Of a stretch of DNA of 64,000 nucleotides, positions 35,217 to 42,267 are shown piece by piece. The stretch lies in contig CANLUL010000004.1 of the NCBI GenBank assembly GCA_947494305.1, positions 62,001-126,000 on the forward strand, in the 5' to 3' direction. Positions within the stretch are counted from its first letter, which is position 1, and every line of letters starts with the position of its first letter. Origin of the DNA: an uncultured Sphingomonadaceae bacterium (GTDB lineage: Bacteria > Pseudomonadota > Alphaproteobacteria > Sphingomonadales > Sphingomonadaceae). Below the pieces are notes generated by a model. The model saw nothing but the letters and a program-made list of their open reading frames with translations. It made no database searches and was not told where the DNA came from. Made by a program: the position numbers and the translations under genes.

Positions 35217-35250
35217 ATAGGGTGACACGGTGTAACCTATGTCACCCTAT
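35217..35250. repeat. 11-bp perfect inverted repeat between convergent operons
   Basis: ATAGGGTGACA (35217-35227) pairs exactly with TGTCACCCTAT (35240-35250) across 12 bases. It begins 7 bases after the DUF1330 gene stop and about 200 bases after the rightward operon. It lacks a T run, so it is either an unusual terminator or a protein-binding site. It is not an ATTGACA-type operator. Confidence 0.5.
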
Positions 35251-35256
35251 ATCCGT

Positions 35257-35673
35257 TCACCCAAGCGAACCCGGCTTTGTCTTGATGTTGAGCTGTCCGG
35301 CCAGTCCGGCTGTCCGGTGCACCGATATCGCCTGATATTCGGGAAACATGATCATCGTTCTCATCGCTTGAAGCGAGGGATATTCGGCCAGCGCCACCAT
35401 ATCCCAGTTTTCCTCTATCTCTCCAAGCATAAGGCCAGTTACTGGTCCGCTATAGTGCGGCTTCGCACCGACGGCGGCAAGACGTTCCACCACGGCCGCT
35501 CCATATAATGAATAGGCTTCCGCACCGCTGAGGTCGGTGGCGCGACCATCGGCATATTCCGCCTTGTCCTTGAATTTCAGCAAATTGACCATGACAAATG
35601 GCCCGTCTTCGGCATCTCCGAAAAATTCCTGCATACGTTCGGGGGACGGATGGACCTGATTGATAACTTCCAT
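35257..35673 (-). CDS. DUF1330 family protein
   Basis: The 138-residue soluble protein shows the DUF1330 pattern: FVMVNLLKFKDKAEY, EAYSLYGAAVVERLAAVGAKPHYSG and VALAEYPSLQAMRTMIMFPEYQAI. The fold is a ferredoxin-like dimer related to monooxygenase/isomerase domains that act on small aromatic or lipid substrates; no function is established. It starts 9 bases after the hydrolase gene, so the two are co-transcribed from operator C. Confidence 0.88.
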   Translation of the reverse strand: MEVINQVHPSPERMQEFFGDAEDGPFVMVNLLKFKDKAEYADGRATDLSGAEAYSLYGAAVVERLAAVGAKPHYSGPVTGLMLGEIEENWDMVALAEYPSLQAMRTMIMFPEYQAISVHRTAGLAGQLNIKTKPGSLG

Positions 35674-35682
35674 CGGTTGCTC

Positions 35683-36675
35683 CTAGGATTTGATGAAGTG
35701 GATAATGGCGTCGGACAATTGTTTCGGACAGTCTTCCTGCAAGAAATGCCCGCCACCTTTAATGGTAACATGGGCGACACCCTTCGCACCCGGAATGCGC
35801 TCCTGGAATTGGGTTTCCCCGCCTTTTGTAACCGGATCACCATCGCTAAAGGCCGTCAGCACAGGTTTCTCAAATTGTTCCAGAACTTCCCAAGCTTTGT
35901 CATTGGCATCACGATCCGACTGGTGATGCGGCAATAGCGGCACACAAGAAGGGAATTTGCGGGCTCCTGCACTATGGTTCTCGTCCGGATGCGGCGCTTC
36001 ATAGCCATCCAAAATTGCCTGATCTTTGATACCGGAAAGAATATTGAACACTTCGCGAACCGAAAAATCCGGACTTTCGGCAGCATATTTAACCCAAAAT
36101 AGAAAGGCACCAGGCGAGCCACTGGCAAACTGCTCCTGAACCATTGCCGCGTCAGGTACAGGAATGGTTGGATAGAGGTTGCCCATCATCTCAGACATTT
36201 CCGGAGACACCATTTTGGACGATGGCAAACCGGTGTTGGCAATCACCAACCGTGCAAATTTGTCGACATTGTCGGCCACAACGCGAAGACCGATCAGGCC
36301 TCCCCAGTCCTGACACATCAACGTTACTTCCGAGATATCCATCGATCGGAACCACGCGTTCATCCAGTCGACATGATTCTGATAGCTATAATCATCGATG
36401 TGATCCGGCTTATCCGATTTGCCAAAGCCAATAAGATCGGGCGCAATGACTCGAAAGCCGGCATTTGTGAGAATTGGAATCATCTTCCGATAGAGATAAG
36501 ACCATGAAGGCTGCCCATGCATGCAAAGGACAATCTCGCCATCACGCGGTCCCTCATCCAGATAATGCAAGCGCAGTGCCGTTCCGTCGGCCGCTGTCAC
36601 TTCGGAATAATGGGGTTCAAAACCATAGCCGGAAAGATTTTCAAATCGGCTATCGGGGGTACGCTGGACTTGCAT
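35683..36675 (-). CDS. Haloalkane dehalogenase-like alpha/beta hydrolase (DhlA-type)
   Basis: The 330-residue protein resembles the HLD-I subfamily: LCMHGQPSWSYLYRKMIPIL, VIAPDLIGFGKSDKP, the nucleophile Asp123 in MCQDWGGLIGL, a Trp immediately after it and a second Trp at about 194 in FLFWVKYAAE, the two halide-stabilising Trp of DhlA. Asp280 (or 278) in FSDGDPVT and His310 in GGGHFLQE complete the triad. Positions match DhlA (Asp124, Trp125, Trp175, Asp260, His289) well, which supports dehalogenation rather than epoxide hydrolysis; the latter cannot be excluded. Operator C is 24 bases upstream. Confidence 0.85.
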   Translation of the reverse strand: MQVQRTPDSRFENLSGYGFEPHYSEVTAADGTALRLHYLDEGPRDGEIVLCMHGQPSWSYLYRKMIPILTNAGFRVIAPDLIGFGKSDKPDHIDDYSYQNHVDWMNAWFRSMDISEVTLMCQDWGGLIGLRVVADNVDKFARLVIANTGLPSSKMVSPEMSEMMGNLYPTIPVPDAAMVQEQFASGSPGAFLFWVKYAAESPDFSVREVFNILSGIKDQAILDGYEAPHPDENHSAGARKFPSCVPLLPHHQSDRDANDKAWEVLEQFEKPVLTAFSDGDPVTKGGETQFQERIPGAKGVAHVTIKGGGHFLQEDCPKQLSDAIIHFIKS

Positions 36676-36698
36676 TGGGAGTGACCTTTCATTGATAT

Positions 36699-36719
36699 AT
36701 TGACACTATTTATGTCAAT
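36699..36719. promoter_or_regulatory. Operator site C of the 31-42 kb regulon
   Basis: ATTGACAC (36699-36706) and ATGTCAAT (36712-36719) flank TATTT. The arms ATTGACA/TGTCAAT are 7-base perfect inverted repeats. It lies 24 bases before the dehalogenase-like start, between it and the upstream FGE gene, indicating a separate promoter within the leftward gene series. Confidence 0.75.
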
Positions 36720-36737
36720 TAATGGAGTCAAGATGGT

Positions 36738-37658
36738 TCAACTATTGGGGGCAGGTTTCTTATTGTCGACCAACCGGAACCCGATATGATTGGTGCCGAG
36801 GCCGCGTTCCTGAAACTGGCGAGCTGCCGGTCGATAACGTGCACAATAGTTGGCGGCACAGAGATAAGAACCGCCCTTGATGACTTTCACACCTTCACTG
36901 GCGTCGGCACGTGATCCATCCGCTGTAGTCCATTCCCAGACATTTCCGAGCATATCATACAGGCCGAAACCATTGGCTTTGTAACAACCAACCGGTGCGC
37001 GGGTTTCAAACCCGTCTTCTCCAAGGTCCTTGGCGGGAAATGCTCCTTGATAGTAATTGGCCTGCGGCTTGCCACTGGCATCTTTGGGTTCTGGCAGTAT
37101 CTCTTCGCCACCCCGTGCCGCATATTCCCATTGTTCTTCACTGGGCAGATCCATACCCGCCCATTGGGCATAGGCCAGCGCATCATCATAAGCGATCTGG
37201 ACGACCGGCACCCGGTCTTTGCCATTGATGCTTTCACCAGGCCCTGATGGATTGCGCCATTGTGCACCGGTTTCCCATCGCCACCAGCGGCGATCCGTTT
37301 CACTAGGCACGTTGAAGACGGCCGAGCCAGGCAACAGCACTTCCGGTGGCGCACCTGCTATTTTGGGAGGGTCGCGTTCCGCAAGGGTTTTGTAACCGGT
37401 TTGCTCCACAAATTGGGCAAATTGGGCATTGGTAACCTCATGATTGCCCATCCAGAAACCATCAACGTGAATCGAGCGCGGTGGCCCCTCTTCACGGTAA
37501 CGCGGGCTCTCTCCCATGACGAAACTACCGCCGGGGACCCAAACCATTTCGGATTTTCCGATACCTTCACAATGGATTGCCTTTTTGTCCGGGGAAGCTT
37601 GCTCCTGTTGCTGTGAACAACCAAGCAGCAGCAAGCTGCATAGGATACCGATGCGCAT
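36738..37658 (-). CDS. Lipoprotein formylglycine-generating enzyme (sulfatase modifying factor)
   Basis: FGE converts the cysteine of CxPSR in sulfatases to formylglycine. From ATG 37658 the protein has 306 residues. It shows the family core MVWVPGGSFVMGE, HPVxxVxxDxFW-like SIHVDGFWMGNHEVTNAQFAQFVEQTGY, LPSEEQWEYAARG, MLGNVWEWTT and GGSYLCAANYCARYRPAAR. The two cysteines in that last motif (267 and 272) are spaced exactly as the catalytic pair of human FGE (Cys336/341). An N-terminal lipobox LLLGC marks it as a lipoprotein, so it should act outside the cytoplasm. A TTG at 37673 is a less likely start. It lies 4 bases after the TetR gene. Confidence 0.9.
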   Translation of the reverse strand: MRIGILCSLLLLGCSQQQEQASPDKKAIHCEGIGKSEMVWVPGGSFVMGESPRYREEGPPRSIHVDGFWMGNHEVTNAQFAQFVEQTGYKTLAERDPPKIAGAPPEVLLPGSAVFNVPSETDRRWWRWETGAQWRNPSGPGESINGKDRVPVVQIAYDDALAYAQWAGMDLPSEEQWEYAARGGEEILPEPKDASGKPQANYYQGAFPAKDLGEDGFETRAPVGCYKANGFGLYDMLGNVWEWTTADGSRADASEGVKVIKGGSYLCAANYCARYRPAARQFQERGLGTNHIGFRLVDNKKPAPNS

Positions 37659-37662
37659 GAAT

Positions 37663-38286
37663 TCAATCTTCAATCTGATCGAGAATGTCCCGCAATAACT
37701 GTCTCATCACCTCGATGGTTTTTTTGTTGGACAGTTCTTCGTCATGTCGAAACAGGCGCCAGGTGTCGAAGCTAGTAGAGAGTAGAATCGCGCGCGCGCG
37801 GTTACTATCATTCTTGACATGCTCCGGCAAAAGCCTGTCCCGCGCCTTGCGTTCAGTCTCCAGTAGCCGCCGGTAGTTCTCCATCAGGGTGGGAGAGCGG
37901 AATCGCTGAATGCTGGTAGATAGTCTGAATGGAGCCGTTTTTTCCCACACCCCTGCGCGACGTTCGATCAGTTCAAGAAGCTGTTCGCGCCAGTCATTGG
38001 AGCTGAAAGGTCGATTGAGTTCCGGGCTATACGCGTCCCACAAGATGGTGTTCATCTCGCTGTAGATTGATTCCTTATCGTCGAAATGCCGGAAAACCGA
38101 GCGAAGTCCAACGCCTGCCTTTTCCGCCACCTTCGCGGCGCTGGGATTAATGTCACCTTCCACAATCAGGTCCATCATCGCTTTAATGATCCTGCTACGA
38201 CTGTTCCGGCTGCGTTCACGGCGGCCATCAGGGTGCGGGCCATCACCATCTATTGCTTTACTTAGTAACGCGCTCTGTTTTGTCAT
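37663..38286 (-). CDS. TetR-family regulator
   Basis: From ATG 38286 (GGACGAG upstream) the protein has 207 residues. The N-terminal helix-turn-helix is recognisable in RSRIIKAMMDLIVEGDINPSAAKVAEKAGVGLRSVFRHFDDKESIYSEM, with the recognition helix LRSVFRHFDD. The remainder is the helical ligand-binding domain. The longer frame to 38376 overlaps the upstream gene's end and is not needed. It is embedded in the sulfatase/FGE operon and is the obvious candidate for the regulator that binds the ATTGACAY-type operators in this block; this is inference. The ligand is unknown. Confidence 0.88.
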   Translation of the reverse strand: MTKQSALLSKAIDGDGPHPDGRRERSRNSRSRIIKAMMDLIVEGDINPSAAKVAEKAGVGLRSVFRHFDDKESIYSEMNTILWDAYSPELNRPFSSNDWREQLLELIERRAGVWEKTAPFRLSTSIQRFRSPTLMENYRRLLETERKARDRLLPEHVKNDSNRARAILLSTSFDTWRLFRHDEELSNKKTIEVMRQLLRDILDQIED

Positions 38287-38305
38287 AACTCGTCCAGAAT
38301 ATGCT

Positions 38306-38323
38306 ATGCCAATTCTATGGCAT
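38306..38323. promoter_or_regulatory. Inverted repeat before the TetR gene
   Basis: ATGCCA (38306-38311) pairs with TGGCAT (38318-38323) around six bases, 20 bases upstream of the TetR start and just after the DsbA-like gene ends. The right half TATGGCAT also matches the left half of operator B and is followed at 38329 by ATATCGA, a weak match to the second half, so a degenerate regulon operator may overlap it. Confidence 0.45.
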
Positions 38324-38326
38324 TGA

Positions 38327-39682
38327 TCATATCGAAACGCCAGCTTTGGCTGCACGTCTCCGGATTTCCGCAGCAATCAACCACAGCCTATCCTGCCCCC
38401 AGACCGCCAAGTCCGGTTCACCGTCCGGTCCGGACAGACGGTAACTCGGCACGCCCCATAGGCCAAGGCCATCGACCATTTCGTCCTGATGCTTTTCGAC
38501 CATGGCTTTCCAGCCATCACTGCCCAGATGCTTTTTGGCCGTTACCCAATCAAGGCCCGAAGCCTCGACCGCTTGTTTCATCCCCTTTTTGGTGTGTAGC
38601 CCAATGCCTTTTGCAAACGCGCAACTGAGCAAAGAGGACATTAGCGCCTCATCCTTGCCCTGTTCCATCGCCCAAGGGAGCAGGGAATAGGCTTGTCGGG
38701 TCGGGTCGCCAATCGGCGTTATCATCGGTCCGAAAGGAACGCCCAGAAACTCCGCTTCTCGCTTGGTGTCAAAGATGATGTACATGCCCTTTGCACGTGT
38801 CGCTGGAACACCACGCATGATCATCGGTAGCACAGGTTTATGGTTGAACTGAATGCCGCATTCATCTTTCATAGAGATGGTGTGGTCGTAGATAATCGAT
38901 GTATAGGGCGAATTGAGCGAGGGATAGAAATCCAGCGTCAACGCACTGGCATCGACCCCGCTGACGTCAATATCAGGGCGAGGACAGATAAGGGGCAATT
39001 CCGTAGTCTTGCAGGTTCCAAGATCCCGTAACCGTTGTTCGAGATGGAACAGGCGATCCACTCCCCAATACCACTCACCTGCATAGAAAAAGGTTGCACC
39101 GGAATAATGACCCAATTCAGAAAGGCGTGCGCTTCCTTCTTCAAGTAGGGCGTCAATATTGTCACCGTCCTTAGGCTCAATCTCTCCATTCCACAAAGCT
39201 GTGCTGATCTCTGATATTGAACGCAGAAAACTCTCAGCGGATAGTTTCGAAAGCGCCAATGCGGCAGCATTCTGGCATTCGATATCAGGCCTGATACCTG
39301 CATCTTCGGGGAATTTCAGTCCATAATAGGGCGCGATTAACGCCGCATCGCGCCTAGCCCATTTGGCCAGCTTTTCCAGTTCCGGCTGGTTCTTCCCTCC
39401 AGCAGCCCGGATCAGATGCGGTTTGAGCACCACATCATAACGTTCTGCAAAAATCGCCAGCACTTGAGCCGTCAAATGCGAATAGGGATCATCCAACTGG
39501 TGGAAATATTCCACCACATGCGGATCTCCACTTCGCTGCCGTTTCTTTTCCGCTTTTTGACGACGCTGGTTTACCTTTCGAAGATCGGTGACCCTGTCAA
39601 ACTGCCGTCGCATCAATTGACGCAACCAGCCGGGAGGGTCGACTATCAGCTTTGGGTTCGGATTTTTGTCAGGCTCAAGCAT
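38327..39682 (-). CDS. Double DsbA/HCCA-isomerase-like (thioredoxin-fold) protein
   Basis: The 451-residue protein contains two copies of a thioredoxin-fold DsbA/2-hydroxychromene-2-carboxylate isomerase-like module: one near residues 56-230 (VVEYFHQLDDPYSHLTAQVLAIFAERYDV) and one near 248-445 (LTLDFYPSLNSPYTSIIYDHTI ... WGVPSYRLSG). Both lack a CxxC redox motif and have an S/PYS or PYT motif in that place, which in HCCA isomerase and kappa GSTs holds the glutathione sulfur. So a glutathione-dependent isomerase or transferase is more likely than an oxidoreductase. It overlaps the previous gene by 8 bases. Confidence 0.82.
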   Translation of the reverse strand: MLEPDKNPNPKLIVDPPGWLRQLMRRQFDRVTDLRKVNQRRQKAEKKRQRSGDPHVVEYFHQLDDPYSHLTAQVLAIFAERYDVVLKPHLIRAAGGKNQPELEKLAKWARRDAALIAPYYGLKFPEDAGIRPDIECQNAAALALSKLSAESFLRSISEISTALWNGEIEPKDGDNIDALLEEGSARLSELGHYSGATFFYAGEWYWGVDRLFHLEQRLRDLGTCKTTELPLICPRPDIDVSGVDASALTLDFYPSLNSPYTSIIYDHTISMKDECGIQFNHKPVLPMIMRGVPATRAKGMYIIFDTKREAEFLGVPFGPMITPIGDPTRQAYSLLPWAMEQGKDEALMSSLLSCAFAKGIGLHTKKGMKQAVEASGLDWVTAKKHLGSDGWKAMVEKHQDEMVDGLGLWGVPSYRLSGPDGEPDLAVWGQDRLWLIAAEIRRRAAKAGVSI

Positions 39683-40307
39683 TGCGGTCCTTGCCTGTTT
39701 TTTGTTTCCAGTCGATCAACTTCCACCCGATAAAGCCAAGTATCAGAAATAGCATCCCCAACATAAATCGCACCTGCACAAAGGTGATAGTGGGCCGCGT
39801 GATGAAGACTTCGGTGTGGGCGAGGGATGCAGATTTGAATTGGTTGCCCTCAACCATCCGTTCGTCGCGGATCATGTCGAGCAAGTCGCGCAACGAACGA
39901 TAACGAACAACCGCAACGCGGTCGATCTGGTTACCAAATTTGCCCAGCATCAATCCGGCACGCTCGCTCACAAAAACCGGGTGACCGCCGCGTTCAAGAA
40001 GTAAAGGAACGACAATTTCGCCATATTGCGTTTCGGCCTGCTTTGCATTTGGCCCTTGTGCACGGGTTTCCAAATTAACAGCATAAAACTCTTTGCCATC
40101 ATCTTTGGGAAGCATGGCCGTTAGATTTCGACTCATGCTGCCTTCCGGGGTATCTTCAAGCTTGAACCCATGCAGTTGCTCGATCTGCGCAAGCATATTT
40201 TCACCGTCGGCCTGCGAAATCGGATCACCATTGCCGCCATACCAGACCCAGAAACTGTCATAAAGGATCGCCAGCAAAGCGGCCCAGATTATCTTGGCTT
40301 TGGACAT
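39675..40307 (-). CDS. Membrane-anchored protein of unknown function
   Basis: From ATG 40307 (AGGGA eight bases upstream) the protein has 210 residues: an N-terminal hydrophobic helix (IIWAALLAILYDSFWVWY), a periplasmic region of about 150 residues and a C-terminal helix (FMLGMLFLILGFIGWKLIDW) before a basic tail. I do not recognise the family. It starts 10 bases after the sulfatase stop and overlaps the next gene by 8 bases, so it is tightly coupled to the sulfatase. Confidence 0.78.
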   Translation of the reverse strand: MSKAKIIWAALLAILYDSFWVWYGGNGDPISQADGENMLAQIEQLHGFKLEDTPEGSMSRNLTAMLPKDDGKEFYAVNLETRAQGPNAKQAETQYGEIVVPLLLERGGHPVFVSERAGLMLGKFGNQIDRVAVVRYRSLRDLLDMIRDERMVEGNQFKSASLAHTEVFITRPTITFVQVRFMLGMLFLILGFIGWKLIDWKQKTGKDRNA

Positions 40308-40317
40308 TTGTATTTCC

Positions 40318-41997
40318 CTAGTTTGGCCAGAATATATATTCATCGCCCGCCACAATCTTGTCAGCACGGGTCTTGTCTATCGCGATCGGACTTTCCAGGC
40401 TGTAGGCATAGAGCGGGGGTTTGCGATCCTTATGGTGATTGGCAAGCAGCTGTTTCAGCTCCGCCAGCTTGGCAGGATTGACCTCCGCTATATTTTTCTG
40501 CTCGGTTGGATCGTCGGCCAGATTGAACAACCAGCTTTTCTTTTGCCTACCGTTGACTTGCAGCTTCCAGTCTCCCGCTCGCACGACTTGATAATAGCCA
40601 CTTTGCCAGAAAATCGCGTCATCGAGTCTACTGATAGAACCGGTTCCCGTAGCAGCGGGGAGCATATTCTTTCCGTCAATTTCGACCCCTTCAGGCAATG
40701 GTGCGCCACCGGCGGCGACCAAAGTCGGCATGACATCGATATGCGCCACAGGTGTTTCTACCAGTGTGCCCGGTTTGATTTTGGCTGGCCATTTGACAAA
40801 CATTGGCGCCCGAATACCACCCTCAAACAGGGTGATTTTCCAACCGCGATAAGGAGCATTTACCTCGGGCAAGCCAATATAACCCGCGCCGCCGTTATCA
40901 CTGGAAAAGACAATGATGGTGTTGTCGGCCAGGCCTTCCTCTTCCAGTTTCTTCATAATCCGGCCAACGCTGCGATCAAGCGCGCGCACCATGGCGGCAT
41001 AAACTCGCAACCGGTGCGGTTTGATATCGCCGACCGCTTCATAGTCCGCCCGCGTGGCCTGTAAGGGCGTGTGCACACCCCAATGGGCCAGATAAAGGAA
41101 GAAGGGACGGTTCCTGTTCGCCCCGATCACTTTCAGCGATTCATCGGTCCACCAATCAGTCAGATAGCCTCCCGGCTTGAACCGGGTCGCATCATCAAAC
41201 TCCTCGTTGTGGAACGATGCGGCATATTGCATCCCTGCCCACAGAAATTTGTCAATCGGGTCAAAGTCCAGCTGGGCCTTGACGCCATCCGGATCATCCT
41301 CCTCCAGAAACAGTCCGCTGGCCATCAGCAGGCTTTCATCAAACCCCTGCGCCAGTGGATTGGTTTCTGCATTACGACCCAAATGCCATTTGCCGATATG
41401 GGCGGTATGATATCCCTGTTCCTTGAGCAATTCCGCAATGGTAATTTCGCTGCCTGGCAAACCCATGTCTTCATAAGCTACGGCATTATCCGCTGATGGC
41501 ATATATTCAGCTGGCGGCAGGCCAGAGTCTAACTCATTGCTAATTGCGCTGACCATGCGCCCCATTCCTGGTGGCGTCGGAGTAAACTCAAATCCGGTGC
41601 GGGTTGGATAACGTCCAGTCATTAGCATCCCACGCGATGGAGCGCAGGTTGCATTGCCGGCATAAGCCTGACTGAATATCGCCCCATCGGCAGCCAGCTT
41701 GTCAATATGGGGTGTTGGCACACGGCCACCGGCGACACCACCGCCGAAAGTCGAGATGTCATTGATGCCCAGATCGTCGGCGAGGATAAAGATAATGTTG
41801 GGCGGGCGCTCTGCGGGCGGGATCGCGATCTCCTTGGGCCCCTGCGCCCATTGAACAGTACGATTGTCCGCAACATCGGGATGAGTGAAATTTTTGATAT
41901 AAGCGAGCATCAAAGAGGTACGATTTTGATAACCCGCCAAGCCAAACCCAATAAGAACGAACAATATCGTCAGCGTGATCTTTTGCCAGCGTTTCAC
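40318..41997 (-). CDS. Formylglycine-dependent sulfatase (arylsulfatase family)
   Basis: Sulfatases hydrolyse sulfate esters. From a GTG at 41997 (GGAG six bases upstream) the protein has 559 residues, with an N-terminal signal/anchor helix (ITLTILFVLIGFGLAGY). The catalytic domain shows NIIFILADDLGINDIS (metal-binding Asp pair), the maturation motif CAPSR (Cys118, CxPSR type, processed by FGE), GYHTAHIGKWHLG with the conserved Lys/His and FSSDNGGAG. The frame also reads from an ATG at 42009, which would abut a 46-bp inverted repeat and leave no ribosome site. The nearby lipoprotein FGE is the likely activator. Natural substrate unknown. Confidence 0.93.
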   Translation of the reverse strand: MKRWQKITLTILFVLIGFGLAGYQNRTSLMLAYIKNFTHPDVADNRTVQWAQGPKEIAIPPAERPPNIIFILADDLGINDISTFGGGVAGGRVPTPHIDKLAADGAIFSQAYAGNATCAPSRGMLMTGRYPTRTGFEFTPTPPGMGRMVSAISNELDSGLPPAEYMPSADNAVAYEDMGLPGSEITIAELLKEQGYHTAHIGKWHLGRNAETNPLAQGFDESLLMASGLFLEEDDPDGVKAQLDFDPIDKFLWAGMQYAASFHNEEFDDATRFKPGGYLTDWWTDESLKVIGANRNRPFFLYLAHWGVHTPLQATRADYEAVGDIKPHRLRVYAAMVRALDRSVGRIMKKLEEEGLADNTIIVFSSDNGGAGYIGLPEVNAPYRGWKITLFEGGIRAPMFVKWPAKIKPGTLVETPVAHIDVMPTLVAAGGAPLPEGVEIDGKNMLPAATGTGSISRLDDAIFWQSGYYQVVRAGDWKLQVNGRQKKSWLFNLADDPTEQKNIAEVNPAKLAELKQLLANHHKDRKPPLYAYSLESPIAIDKTRADKIVAGDEYIFWPN

Positions 41998-42010
41998 GTG
42001 TATCTCCATC

Positions 42011-42056
42011 CAACCACCATTATATTGACACTATTGGTGCAATATAATGGTGGTTG
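42011..42056. promoter_or_regulatory. Long inverted repeat containing operator site E of the 31-42 kb regulon
   Basis: CAACCACCATTATATTG (42011-42027) and its exact reverse complement CAATATAATGGTGGTTG (42040-42056) enclose 12 bases. Nested in the centre is the regulon operator: ATTGACAC (42024-42031), TATTG (42032-42036), GTGCAATA (42037-42044). The element lies 13 bases before the sulfatase GTG start, in the untranslated leader, and may also fold as an RNA hairpin that hides the ribosome site region. Confidence 0.75.
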
Positions 42057-42267
42057 GGTCAAGAATTTAAGCTCGTATGTTCGGTTACATGATTTAATCG
42101 GCTCAGCAGTTGCGAGCGACTTAGTTCGACTAAATCGTCCTAACAATTTTTACTGAGGTCTTAGAGTCAGAGTTTACCGTCCACCGCCGACGGTTAACTT
42201 CTTGAAATACCTGGGTTAAAAACCTTCGCGTCCATCCAAGCCTATGACAGAATATCGCGCAAGGCGG

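Noticed and set aside
40294-41064. 256-residue plus-strand frame inside the sulfatase gene
   Set aside because: It is antisense to clear sulfatase motifs, with no recognisable domain.
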